A stretch of DNA of 64,000 bases, from positions 1-64,000 of the forward strand of contig NZ_JAHHZF010000012.1 of NCBI RefSeq assembly GCF_018729455.1. The letters run 5' to 3'. A program made the position numbers and the translations under genes. Below the pieces are notes generated by a model that was given only the letters and a program-made list of their open reading frames with translations, searched no databases and was not told where the DNA came from. Position 1 is the first letter of the stretch, and each line of letters opens with the position of its first letter. Of the stretch, positions 29,444 to 38,425 are shown in pieces. This stretch comes from Prosthecodimorpha staleyi (GTDB taxonomy: Bacteria; Pseudomonadota; Alphaproteobacteria; Rhizobiales; Ancalomicrobiaceae).

Positions 29444-30850
29444 ATGGGCCGACGCGCATTCCCTCTCGTCCTCGCCGGCTTCTTTGCCGTCGCTCTCGTC
29501 GCCGGCGTGATCCTTCTGGTCCGTCCGAGCTGCAGCTGCGCGCCGGTCCCACGGCCTTCCGCCGTCGACATGGCGCCGACGACCGCTCCGGCCCCGCCCG
29601 CCAGCCCGGCTTCGATCGCTCTGGCGGCGACCCTTTCGGTCCATCCCCTCGGCGGCGAGGAGGCTCCGGCCGTCGGCACCGCCTTCCGCGATGCCGCGAC
29701 CGGGCTGATCGTGACCACCGCCCATGTCGTCGGCGATGCCGAGGCGGTCGTACTGGCCGACCGCGCCGGCCGCCGAGCCGAGGCGCGGGTCGTGGCGCGC
29801 GATGCGATCAAGGACATCGCCGCTCTGACCGGCGGGCCGGATGGGCCGGGAATCGCGGTCGCGCCCGAGGACCGGCTGGCGCCGGGCGACGAGGTCCTGG
29901 CCGTCGGCGCCCCGCTCGGGCTCGGCCACTCGGTCACCCGCGGCATCGTCTCGGCGCTCGGCCGCGAGATCGACGCGCGCTCGCCCTACCCGGCCATCCA
30001 GCATGACGCGGCGCTCAATCCCGGCAGTTCGGGCGGGCCGCTGGTCGACCGCGCCGGCCGCGCCGTCGGCCTCAACGCCGCCATGCCGGACGGCTTCCGC
30101 CGCCATGTCGGCATCGGCTACGCCATTCCGGGCTCCGTGGTCGCCCGCTTCCTGGCCGACGTCGCCGCCGGGCGGCCGGTCGGCACGCGCACCGTCGGTC
30201 TGGTCGCCCGCAGCATCGAGGGCGACCTCGCGCGGGCGCTCGGCAATCCCGTCGGCAGCGGCGTCCTGGTCGAGGAGATTGCGCCGGGCGAAGCCGCCGA
30301 CCGGGCCGGGCTGCGGGCCGGCGACGTGATCGTCGGGGCCGCCGGCCGCAAGGTCGGGCGCGCCTTCGATCTGACGTTGGCGTTCGATGCGGCCGGCATC
30401 GACAGGCCGGTTCCCCTCACCGTGCGCCGGGCCGGATCCGAACTGATGCTCGACCTGCCGCCGGCGCCGCCATCCGCCGTTGCTCCGTTCGCGGCCTTGA
30501 CGCCCGACGGCCGGGCCGCGCCAATCGCCGCCGGCCGTCCCGATGCCGCCGGTCTCGGCCTTGCCTTCGCGTCGAGCGGCAGCGAACTCGCCGAACCGGA
30601 TGCCGGCACGCCGGCCGCCGCCGCCGGCATCCGCGCCGGGGATGCCGTCCTGGCGGTCGGGACCGACCCGGTCGCGTCGGCAGAAGAGGCGCGCGCGCGG
30701 GTCGCCGCCCGTCCGGCCGCGACCGCCGTCCTGCTCTTGCGCGGCGCCGACGGCAGCACCCGCTATGTCCTGGTCGATCCGGCCAGGGGTCCCGGCGACG
30801 GCATCGGCGCGCGCGGCAATGTCCGCCCGCGCGATAGCATCGGCTTCTGA
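29444..30850 (+). CDS. HtrA-like serine protease with two PDZ domains
   Basis: A 468-residue envelope protease. One N-terminal membrane helix (about 5-26) anchors it, followed by a proline-rich linker. The trypsin-like domain has the triad His94 (TTAHVVGD), Asp124 (KDIAAL) and Ser196 (NPGSSGGPL). Two PDZ domains follow at about 250-330 and 370-455, with GVLVEEIAPGEAADRAGLRAGDVI marking the first. DegS/DegP proteins degrade misfolded envelope proteins or trigger signalling. It is the first gene of an operon with a response regulator and a histidine kinase, unlike standalone degP, suggesting a sensing circuit. The start could also be the GTG six bases upstream. Confidence 0.9.
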   Translation: MGRRAFPLVLAGFFAVALVAGVILLVRPSCSCAPVPRPSAVDMAPTTAPAPPASPASIALAATLSVHPLGGEEAPAVGTAFRDAATGLIVTTAHVVGDAEAVVLADRAGRRAEARVVARDAIKDIAALTGGPDGPGIAVAPEDRLAPGDEVLAVGAPLGLGHSVTRGIVSALGREIDARSPYPAIQHDAALNPGSSGGPLVDRAGRAVGLNAAMPDGFRRHVGIGYAIPGSVVARFLADVAAGRPVGTRTVGLVARSIEGDLARALGNPVGSGVLVEEIAPGEAADRAGLRAGDVIVGAAGRKVGRAFDLTLAFDAAGIDRPVPLTVRRAGSELMLDLPPAPPSAVAPFAALTPDGRAAPIAAGRPDAAGLGLAFASSGSELAEPDAGTPAAAAGIRAGDAVLAVGTDPVASAEEARARVAARPAATAVLLLRGADGSTRYVLVDPARGPGDGIGARGNVRPRDSIGF

Positions 30851-30863
30851 GGGGGGCTGCGAC

Positions 30864-31610
30864 GTGAAACGGGTGCTGCTGGTCGAAGACGACGATGCCG
30901 CGGCGGCCGATCTCGCCCGCATCGCCGACGCCGCCGGCTGGGCCTCGACCCGCGTCGCCTCCATCGCCGGCGGCCGGACGGCGGTTGCCCGCGAGACGTT
31001 CGATCTTCTGGTCGTCGACCGAATGCTGCCGGACGGCGACGGGCTCGATTGGGTGCGCGGCCTGCGCGGCCGGGGGCCGGCCGTCCCGGTGCTGATCCTG
31101 AGTGCTCTGGGCCGCGCTGCCAACAAGGTCGAGGGGCTCGACGGCGGCGCCGACGACTATCTGGCCAAGCCGTTCGATCCGGACGAGTTCGTCGCCCGCG
31201 CCCGCGCCCTGATGCGCCGCGCCGCCATGCCGGCGGAGAGCCCCGATCTGCTCCGGCTCGGCGATGTCGAGATCCACGTCAAGGCGCGCACCGTGCACCG
31301 ACGCGGCCAGTTCGTCGCCGTCTCGCGCAAGGAATTCGAGCTGCTGCGCATGCTGGCCGACCATGCCGGCGACGTGCTGACCCGCTCGATGCTGCTCGAC
31401 GCGGTCTGGAACCTGCGCTTCGATCCGCAGACCAACGTGGTCGATGTCCATGTCAGCCGGCTGCGGCGCAAGCTGGAGATCGACGGCCTGCCCAATCCGA
31501 TCGTCACCCAGCGCGGCGAGGGCTACGCCTTCGAGCCGGTCGATCCGTCCGAGACGAGAGGTCCGAGCCAGACCGGGGGGCCGGACGCGACCGCCGCGCG
31601 GCACCCGTGA
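30864..31610 (+). CDS. OmpR/PhoB-family response regulator
   Basis: A 248-residue two-component regulator. The receiver domain has the phosphorylation site Asp52 in LLVVDRMLPDGDG, acidic residues EDDD at 8-11 and the conserved lysine in AKPFDPDEF. The C-terminal winged helix carries the family sequence VSRKEFELLRMLADHAGDVLTR and VDVHVSRLRRKLE. The start is GTG with GGGGGG upstream. It begins 13 bases after the protease gene and overlaps the kinase gene by four bases (GTGA). Confidence 0.92.
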   Translation: MKRVLLVEDDDAAAADLARIADAAGWASTRVASIAGGRTAVARETFDLLVVDRMLPDGDGLDWVRGLRGRGPAVPVLILSALGRAANKVEGLDGGADDYLAKPFDPDEFVARARALMRRAAMPAESPDLLRLGDVEIHVKARTVHRRGQFVAVSRKEFELLRMLADHAGDVLTRSMLLDAVWNLRFDPQTNVVDVHVSRLRRKLEIDGLPNPIVTQRGEGYAFEPVDPSETRGPSQTGGPDATAARHP

Positions 31611-33043
31611 CGGCGCCTGCGACCCCAAGCGCTGCGCCCCCAAACCCGGCGGCCCCAGACCCGGCGACCCGACGCCCGACCGCCCTCGCCCGCTCGGCGA
31701 CCTTCCGGCTCGCGCTCGGCATCGCGCTGGCGATCACCATCGCCAATGGGGTGATCTTTGCCGGGGTCTACTGGTTTGCCGCGCGCGAGGTGGCCGCCCG
31801 CACCGAGGCGCTGGTCCGCGCCGATCTGACCGGGCTCGCCGACCTCTACGCCCAGCGCCGCCTGATCGCGTTGCGCGAGGCGATCGAGACGCGGCTCGAA
31901 CGCGATCCGACCGTCGCGGCGGTCTATCTCCTGACCGACAAGAAGGACGGCCGGCTCGCCGGCAATCTGGCGCAGTGGCCGGTGGGCGTCCCGACCGGCG
32001 ATCGGCTCGGCCGCTTCACCGCCGCCGCCGACGGCCGCCCCCCCGGCGACTATTGGGGCGCCGGCACCACCCTGCCCGGCGGTTTCCGGCTCGTCATCGG
32101 CCATGCGCTGGCCGAGGACGACACCCATCTGGCCCGCCTCGCCCTGATCCTCATCGGCGCCTCCGCCGCCACCCTGGCGCTCGGCATCGGCGGCGGCGTG
32201 CTGGCCAGCCGGCGGCTGTTCGCCCGCATCCTGGCCGTCAACGAGGTTGCGGCCGCCGTCGAGGCTGGCACGATGGCTGCGCGCGTCGCCGGAGCCGACC
32301 GGCCGGACGAGTTCGGCGACCTCGCCCGCCACGTCAATGCCATGCTGGAACGCACCGAGCGCCTGATCGGGGGCCTGCGCGAAGTCTCCGACCGGATCGC
32401 GCATGAATTGCGCACGCCGCTCAACCGCATCCGCGGCCGTATCGACCTGATCGCCGATGCCGGCAGCGAGGCCGAACGTGCCGCCGCCGCCGAGGCTGCG
32501 CGGACCGAGGTCTCCGACACCGTCCGGGTGTTCGAGGCTCTGCTCGATATCGCCACCACGGAGGCCGAGGCCGGCAACCGGGCCGGCCTGGCGCCGGTCG
32601 ATCTCGCCGCAGTGGTCGCCGACGTGGCCGACCTCTACGAGGCGGTGGCCGAGGAGCGCGGCATCACGCTGTCGGTCGCCGCGGCCGGGCCGGTGCCGGT
32701 GCTCGGCGACCGGATGCTGCTTGCCCGCATGCTCGCCAACGTCGTCGACAACGCGGTGAAATTCTCGCCGCCGGGGGCCGGGGTGACGATCGCCCTCACG
32801 GTTGCCGACGATCTTGCCGTGCTGTCGGTGACCGACCGCGGCCCCGGGCTCGACCCCGCCTTCCGCAAGCGCGCCTTCGACCGCTTCACCCGCGGCGCCG
32901 ACACCGCCGAGGTGCCAGGCCATGGCCTCGGCCTCAGCCTGGTGCGCGCCATCGCCATCCGCCACGGCGCCCGGATCGAGCTCACCGATGCCCAACCGGG
33001 GCTGACCGTCACATTCCGGCTTCCCCTCGGCTCGGCCGCCTGA
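31607..33043 (+). CDS. Sensor histidine kinase, partner of the OmpR-type regulator
   Basis: A 478-residue inner-membrane kinase. Two membrane helices (about 35-55 and 167-190) bracket a periplasmic domain of about 110 residues. A HAMP domain follows, then the H-box DRIAHELRTPLNRIRGR with the phospho-accepting histidine, an N-box NVVDNAVKFSPPG, and G-boxes DRGPGLD and GHGLGLSLV. The start is a GTG overlapping the regulator stop. It is expected to phosphorylate the upstream regulator. The proline- and alanine-rich first 30 residues look disordered. Confidence 0.92.
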   Translation: MTAPATPSAAPPNPAAPDPATRRPTALARSATFRLALGIALAITIANGVIFAGVYWFAAREVAARTEALVRADLTGLADLYAQRRLIALREAIETRLERDPTVAAVYLLTDKKDGRLAGNLAQWPVGVPTGDRLGRFTAAADGRPPGDYWGAGTTLPGGFRLVIGHALAEDDTHLARLALILIGASAATLALGIGGGVLASRRLFARILAVNEVAAAVEAGTMAARVAGADRPDEFGDLARHVNAMLERTERLIGGLREVSDRIAHELRTPLNRIRGRIDLIADAGSEAERAAAAEAARTEVSDTVRVFEALLDIATTEAEAGNRAGLAPVDLAAVVADVADLYEAVAEERGITLSVAAAGPVPVLGDRMLLARMLANVVDNAVKFSPPGAGVTIALTVADDLAVLSVTDRGPGLDPAFRKRAFDRFTRGADTAEVPGHGLGLSLVRAIAIRHGARIELTDAQPGLTVTFRLPLGSAA

Positions 33044-33258
33044 CCGGGCGACCTCCGGCCGACCGGATCGCACTTTCGAACCGGTTTGGGCGCGTGCGCG
33101 CTCAGGCTCGGTGCGGATCTGCAACACGGCACCGATTACAGTAGATTACAAGATGCGTCATATCGCGAATTTCAGAGCGGATGCGTGGACAAGTGCGGGG
33201 TCGTGCCCGAACAATCCCGCAGCCTTTCAAACGCACCGCCTTCGTCGAGCATCCCTCC

Positions 33259-34737
33259 ATGTCGCGTCCGCTGTCGTCCGCCATCCTCGTCCTTGCCGCC
33301 GGTCTGCTGTCCGGCTGCGCGAGCGTGCTCAACGAGCCGATCAACCTGCCGGCCATCGAGGCCGCCAATGCGGCGGAACCCGTCGCCCCGAATTCCGAGG
33401 ACAACGCCACTCTGATCGGCCTGTCCTTCTCGGGCGGCGGGACGCGCGCTGCCGCCTTTTCGTTCGGCGTTCTGAAGGAGATGGCCGCAACGCCGCTGCC
33501 CGGAGAGACCGGCAAGCGCAGCATGATCGAGGCGATCGGCTTCGTCTCGGGCGTTTCGGGCGGCTCCGTGACCGCCGCCTATTTCGGTCTGAAGGGACCG
33601 CAAGGGTTCCAGGACTATCGCGAGAGCTTTCTGATCCAGAACGCCGAGGAATATCTGCGCACCTCGATGGTCCGGCCGTCGAACCTGCTGCGCGCGCTGT
33701 CGGGCGGCGTCAACGACCGCACCGGCTTCGCCCGCTGGCTGGACGAAAAGGTTTTCCACAATGCCCGCTTCGGCCAGATGCGCCGGCCGGGCGCGCCGGT
33801 CATCTGGATCAATGCCACCGATCTCTACAGCCGGGCCCCCTTCATCTTCGAGACCGAGACGTTCCGGGCGCTGTGCAGCGACCTGAACCAGTTGCCGCTG
33901 TCGGAGGCCGTCGCGGCGTCGGCCGCCGTGCCGGTGGCCTTCGCGCCGATCGTGCTCGAGGCCTATGGCCCTCGCTGCACCTACAATCCGCCCGGTTGGC
34001 TGGAGACGGCGCGCCACAACATGCAGGCCGCCCAGAGCCTCAAGAACTATGCGCGCGCGCTGGAGAATTACCGCGACCCGGCCAAGCTGAAATACGTCAA
34101 GCTGCTCGACGGCGGCCTGTCTGACAATTTCGGAGTGACCGGCCTGACGCTGGCGCGCGCCGCCTCGCAGACCGCCTACGGCCCCCTGACACCCCGTCAG
34201 GCCGTGCGCATGAAGCGGATGGTCTATCTGGTGGTCAATGCCGGCCGCGAGCAGATCGGCGATTGGGGCCGTCGCCTCGAAGGACCGAGCGGCGGTGAAT
34301 TCCTCAGCGCCGTCACCGACGCGATGATCGAATCGACGGTCGCGGAAAGCTACGACGCCTTCCGGATGACCATGCGCGACTGGCAGCAGCAGCTGATCGA
34401 GTATCGCTGCAAGCTGTCCTTCAGCGAGGTCAAGCGCCTGCGCGGCTCGACGGCCGGCTGGGACTGCCGCGACCTGAAGTTCTTCATCGGCCAGGTCGCC
34501 TTCGACAACGTGCCCGACAAGCAGGCGGCGCTCAACCAGGTGCCGACCACGCTCCAACTTCCGGCAGCCCAGGTCGATCTGGTGATCGAGGCCGGCCGCG
34601 AGGCGCTGCGCGCCAACCCGACCTTCAACGGCGCCCTGCGCTCGATCGAAGGCGTGCGCACGGCCGGCAAGTCGCGGATGACGGTCGGCGAGACCGGGCC
34701 GGCCGGCGGCGGCGATTTCAAGCCCGATCCGCGATGA
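33259..34737 (+). CDS. Patatin-like phospholipase lipoprotein
   Basis: A 492-residue lipoprotein. The signal peptide ends in the lipobox LLSGC with Cys20 as the lipidation site. The patatin domain has the oxyanion-hole motif SFSGGGTRAAAFSFG, the nucleophile Ser100 in GVSGG and the dyad aspartate Asp284 in LLDGGLSDN. These enzymes cleave acyl chains from phospholipids or neutral lipids; lipoprotein anchoring places it in the envelope. Its stop overlaps the start of the next membrane-protein gene (ATGA). It has no resemblance to secreted effector patatins that need a type III system. Confidence 0.9.
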   Translation: MSRPLSSAILVLAAGLLSGCASVLNEPINLPAIEAANAAEPVAPNSEDNATLIGLSFSGGGTRAAAFSFGVLKEMAATPLPGETGKRSMIEAIGFVSGVSGGSVTAAYFGLKGPQGFQDYRESFLIQNAEEYLRTSMVRPSNLLRALSGGVNDRTGFARWLDEKVFHNARFGQMRRPGAPVIWINATDLYSRAPFIFETETFRALCSDLNQLPLSEAVAASAAVPVAFAPIVLEAYGPRCTYNPPGWLETARHNMQAAQSLKNYARALENYRDPAKLKYVKLLDGGLSDNFGVTGLTLARAASQTAYGPLTPRQAVRMKRMVYLVVNAGREQIGDWGRRLEGPSGGEFLSAVTDAMIESTVAESYDAFRMTMRDWQQQLIEYRCKLSFSEVKRLRGSTAGWDCRDLKFFIGQVAFDNVPDKQAALNQVPTTLQLPAAQVDLVIEAGREALRANPTFNGALRSIEGVRTAGKSRMTVGETGPAGGGDFKPDPR

Positions 34738-35270
34738 CGCCCGCACCGCCCCCTCGGCCTGCCTTCATCCTGCGGTACGACCGGGCAGTCGCCAGTCTTG
34801 CCATGGCGGCGGCGGCCTTCACCACAGCCTATGCGCTGTCCAACGGCCTGCCGCTTGCCGTTCCGGCGGCCCTCGCGGGACTGGTGGCGACATTCATTCT
34901 ATGGCGGCCGATGGTCGCCCGGCCGCCGCGAACCTCGCTGTGGGGGGCGATCGGGCTCGGCGCTGCGGTGGTGCTGATCAGCTACCCGGTCATGCTCGCC
35001 ATCGGCCTGCCCTTCGAGGCCATCCTGTCCGAAAAGCCGATCGAGGCCCCGGCCGGTTCGTCCGGACGCCTCGAAGATTTCGCATACATGTTCGCCTTCG
35101 CGATGACCTACGGGCTCTTCTTCGGGGTCATGCTGACCGGATGGATCACGCTGCCGATCGGCATGGCGGTCGCCTGGACGATCGCCTTCTGGCGCCGTTC
35201 GGCCGAGAAGTGTCTGGCGGAAGGTGTCCCCGGCGCGCCCGCACCGATGACCTCCGAGCCGCCGCGCTGA
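34734..35270 (+). CDS. Small integral membrane protein, unknown function
   Basis: A 178-residue protein with four or five hydrophobic helices (about 18-36, 40-58, 69-92, 116-132, 134-150). No catalytic motif was recognised. It is translationally coupled to the patatin lipoprotein gene, so it may act with it, for example in placing or protecting the lipase, but this is only positional inference. Confidence 0.65.
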   Translation: MTPAPPPRPAFILRYDRAVASLAMAAAAFTTAYALSNGLPLAVPAALAGLVATFILWRPMVARPPRTSLWGAIGLGAAVVLISYPVMLAIGLPFEAILSEKPIEAPAGSSGRLEDFAYMFAFAMTYGLFFGVMLTGWITLPIGMAVAWTIAFWRRSAEKCLAEGVPGAPAPMTSEPPR

Positions 35271-35441
35271 CGGGACGGCCGAAGCGGCGTCGGGCAGGAT
35301 CGGGGTGCCTCGGCCGTCCGCACCAGGGGTGCGACGCCCTATCCCTCCCGCGACATGCCGCGTCGTCCGGCGGATAGCTCCGGGCGGCGCCGGCTCCGAC
35401 ACTCCCGACCGATTGAAGCGCCGGGATCCGGGGGAAAGACA

Positions 35442-37952
35442 ATGAGAACGCATGCGCGCGTGGTGGTCATCGGCGGTGGCGTGGTGGGCGTGGGCACGCT
35501 CTATCATCTCGCCAAGAAGGGCTGGACCGATGTCTGCCTGATCGAGCGCAAGGAGCTGACCTCCGGCTCAACCTGGCACGCGGCCGGCCTCTTGCCGCTG
35601 TTCAACCTGTCCTATTCGGTCGGCCAGCTGCACAAATATTCGGTCAAGCTCTACGAGAGCCTGGAAGCCGAGACCGGCCAGCATGTCGGCTTCCGGAAAG
35701 TCTCCAACATCCGTCTCGCCCGGACCAAGGATCGCTGGGACGAGTACATGTACTACAAGGGCATCGCCGACACGATCGGGATCCGTGTTGAGGTGCTGAC
35801 ACCCGACGAGGTCAAGGCCATCTGGCCGCTCTGCGAGACCGACGGGCTCCTCGGCGCGATCCGCCACCCCGACGACGGCTATATCCAGCCCGCCGACCTG
35901 ACCCAGGCCATGGCCAAGGGCGCCCGGCAGCTCGGCGCCGAGATCCATCGCTTCACCACCGTCACCGGCATCGAGCAGCTGCCGGGCGGCGAATGGCTGG
36001 TGAAAACCGACAAGGGCGACATCACCTGCGAGCATGTCGTGTCGGCGACCGGCAACTTCGCCCGCAAGACCGGCGCCATGGTCGGGCTCGACATCCCGGT
36101 CATCCCGGTCGAGCACCAATATATCGTCACCGAGCCACATCCGGCGATCCAGGCGCGGCATGCCGCCGGCCTGCCGGAAATGGGCGTGCTGCGCGAATCC
36201 GACAGCGCCTGGTACATGCGCGAGGAGGCCGGCGGCCTGATCCTCGGGCCCTACGAGCGCGGCGCGCCGTGCTGTTACATGGACGGCCCGGCCGACGACA
36301 GCGAATACGAACTGTTCCAGGAGGATCTCGACCGGCTCGCGCCGCATATCGAGACCGCCATGGTGCGCGTGCCGGCCTTCGGCGAGGTCGGCGTCAAGAA
36401 GGTCTATAACGGCGCCATCGCCTATACGCCGGACGGCTCGCCGATCGTCGGCCCCGCACCGGGCCTGAAGAATTTCTGGCTGAACGAGGGCCATTCCTTC
36501 GGCGTCACGGCCTCGGGCGGCGCCGGCTGGCAGCTGGCCGAATGGATCGTCGAGGGCGAGCCGACCATCGACATGGGCGGCGTCGATCCGCGCCGCTTCG
36601 GCCCCTATGCCTCGCGCGGCTATCTGCGCGAAAAGAACGAGGAAGCCTACCGCAACGTCTTCACGCCGCACTATCCGGACGAGGAGCGCGAGGCCGCGCG
36701 CCCGCTCAAGACCTCGCCCTGCTACGACCGGATGAAGGCGCTCGGCGCCGTGTTCGGCTCGGTCTACGGCTGGGAACGCCCGAACTGGTTCGCACCGGAG
36801 GGCTATGCGATCGACGTGGCAAGCCTCGACAAGCCGGATGTGATCACCAACCACAACCATCCGACGCCCGATGCCGACGGCACCGTGAAGGAGATCTGGT
36901 CCTTCCGGCGTTCGAACTATTTCCAGCATGTCGGCAACGAGATCCGCGCGGTCACCGAGGGCGTCGGCCTGCAGGACATGACGCCCTTCGCCAAGATGCT
37001 GGTGACCGGCCCCGGCGCGCGCGCCTGGCTCGACCGCATTCTGGCCAACCGCATCCCCAAGCAGCGCGGCCGGCTCGCCCTCAGCCACCTGCTGACCCCG
37101 TCGGGCGGCGTCCGGGCCGAGTTCACCGTCTACGAGCGCGCCGCCAACCAGTTCTATCTGGTCTCCGCCGGCGGCCTGGAGCGGCACGATCACGACGTAC
37201 TGGAGCGGCTGCTGCCGGCGGATGGCAGCGTCAGGCTTCGTCCGCTGACGACCTCGATGGGCGTCTTCGTGCTGGCCGGGCCGCGCTCGCGTGAGTTGCT
37301 GCAGTCGCTGACCGATACCGACTTGTCCAATGCCGCCTTCCCGTGGCTGACCGGCAAGACGCTTTCGGTCGGCACCGTCGGCGTCGATGCGCTGCGCGTG
37401 AACTTCGTCGGCGAACTGGGTTGGGAACTGCACCACCCGATCGAAATGCAGAACCGCCTGTTCGACCTGATCATGCAGGCCGGCAAGCCGCTCGGCATCC
37501 GGCCCTTCGGCATCCGCGCCATGGTCTCGATGGCGCTGGAGAAGTCCTACCGCAACATGGGACGCGAACTGTCGATCGAGTATTCCGCCTATGAGAGCGC
37601 GCTCGACCGCTTCGTGCATCCCAACAAGGGCGACTTCATCGGCCGCGACGCGCTGGTCGCCGGCCGAGAGAAGGGTTATCCGAACCGCTTCGTCACGCTC
37701 GAACTTCTCGACGCGACCGATGCCGATGCCCGCGGCTCCGAGCCGATCCTGAAGGACGGCGTCCTGGTCGGCCGCTGCACCTCGGGCGGCTACGGCTGGC
37801 GGACCGGCAAGTCGCTGGCGCTGGCCATGGTCCGGCCCGATCTCGGCGAGGTCGGCACGGAACTGCAGGTTACCGTGCTCGGCACGACGCATCGCGCCGT
37901 CGTGGTCCCGGAGAGCCCGTTCGATCCGGACAATCTGCGCCTGCGCGCCTGA
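35442..37952 (+). CDS. Dimethylglycine dehydrogenase-like FAD/folate enzyme
   Basis: An 836-residue two-part enzyme. The N-terminal DAO-type FAD domain begins RVVVIGGGVVGVGTLYHLA; His46 in SGSTWHAAGLL is the residue that carries covalent FAD in mammalian dimethylglycine dehydrogenase. The C-terminal half (about 430-836) is a GcvT/aminomethyltransferase fold that passes the released one-carbon unit to tetrahydrofolate. It oxidatively demethylates dimethylglycine, sarcosine or a related N-methyl amine to 5,10-methylene-THF. GGGGGAAAG lies before the ATG. With choline uptake, betABI and homocysteine S-methyltransferase genes within 15 kb, dimethylglycine is a likely substrate. A strong terminator-like stem follows it. 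Confidence 0.88.
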   Translation: MRTHARVVVIGGGVVGVGTLYHLAKKGWTDVCLIERKELTSGSTWHAAGLLPLFNLSYSVGQLHKYSVKLYESLEAETGQHVGFRKVSNIRLARTKDRWDEYMYYKGIADTIGIRVEVLTPDEVKAIWPLCETDGLLGAIRHPDDGYIQPADLTQAMAKGARQLGAEIHRFTTVTGIEQLPGGEWLVKTDKGDITCEHVVSATGNFARKTGAMVGLDIPVIPVEHQYIVTEPHPAIQARHAAGLPEMGVLRESDSAWYMREEAGGLILGPYERGAPCCYMDGPADDSEYELFQEDLDRLAPHIETAMVRVPAFGEVGVKKVYNGAIAYTPDGSPIVGPAPGLKNFWLNEGHSFGVTASGGAGWQLAEWIVEGEPTIDMGGVDPRRFGPYASRGYLREKNEEAYRNVFTPHYPDEEREAARPLKTSPCYDRMKALGAVFGSVYGWERPNWFAPEGYAIDVASLDKPDVITNHNHPTPDADGTVKEIWSFRRSNYFQHVGNEIRAVTEGVGLQDMTPFAKMLVTGPGARAWLDRILANRIPKQRGRLALSHLLTPSGGVRAEFTVYERAANQFYLVSAGGLERHDHDVLERLLPADGSVRLRPLTTSMGVFVLAGPRSRELLQSLTDTDLSNAAFPWLTGKTLSVGTVGVDALRVNFVGELGWELHHPIEMQNRLFDLIMQAGKPLGIRPFGIRAMVSMALEKSYRNMGRELSIEYSAYESALDRFVHPNKGDFIGRDALVAGREKGYPNRFVTLELLDATDADARGSEPILKDGVLVGRCTSGGYGWRTGKSLALAMVRPDLGEVGTELQVTVLGTTHRAVVVPESPFDPDNLRLRA

Positions 37953-37974
37953 GAGCGGGACCGCGGACAGCACG

Positions 37975-38010
37975 GCTCGGGCGGCTGCACCTTCGTGCTG
38001 CGGCCCGGGC
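37975..38010 (+). terminator. Rho-independent-type terminator after the dimethylglycine dehydrogenase-like gene
   Basis: A 16-base stem with two mismatches is formed by 37975-37990 and 37995-38010 around the loop CTTC. It is followed by GTCCCCCTTTCCC. It lies 22 bases after the stop codon and before the next small gene. Confidence 0.6.
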
Positions 38011-38073
38011 GTCCCCCTTTCCCTATTCGGGGATCGCATTGACTTCGGCGGCGGGCGGCCTTTTCATCTCCGG

Positions 38074-38283
38074 ATGACCGAGACGATCAAAGGCCCTGCC
38101 TCGTATTTCCCGTCGATCGAGAAGAAATACGGCCGCCCGATCGCCGAATGGAAAGCCGTGGTCCGGGCCGCCTGTCCGGCCCGTCACATGGACCTCGTCG
38201 CCATGCTGAAGGACCAGCACGGCATGGGTCACGGCCACGCCAACGCGATCGTCGCGCACACTCTGGCCGAAGACAAAGCCTGA
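38074..38283 (+). CDS. DUF4287-domain small protein
   Basis: A 69-residue protein matching the DUF4287 pattern: GPASYFPSIEKKYGRPIAEW near the N-terminus, then a helical segment ending KDQHGMGHGHANAIVAHTLAE. The domain is found in short cytoplasmic proteins of Actinobacteria and Proteobacteria without a known role. It lies alone after the dehydrogenase terminator; the next gene starts 142 bases later. Confidence 0.8.
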   Translation: MTETIKGPASYFPSIEKKYGRPIAEWKAVVRAACPARHMDLVAMLKDQHGMGHGHANAIVAHTLAEDKA

Positions 38284-38368
38284 TCGCGCGACACCGGAAA
38301 GCGTATCGCGCCGCCAAGGCCCCCGATCGGCCGGTTTCGGTGGGTTTGGCGCGACTTTACAGAATTCG

Positions 38369-38376
38369 TTAACCAT
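38369..38376. promoter_or_regulatory. TTAACCAT element before the unknown 271-residue gene
   Basis: A single TTAACCAT lies 49 bases upstream of the start at 38426. This is the core of CtrA-type sites in Hyphomicrobiales promoters. There is only one half site, so the assignment is weak. Confidence 0.25.
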
Positions 38377-38425
38377 ACTGGAACGGTCCGGCGTCAAACT
38401 CCGCGGGGACTCGGAGTGATACGCC

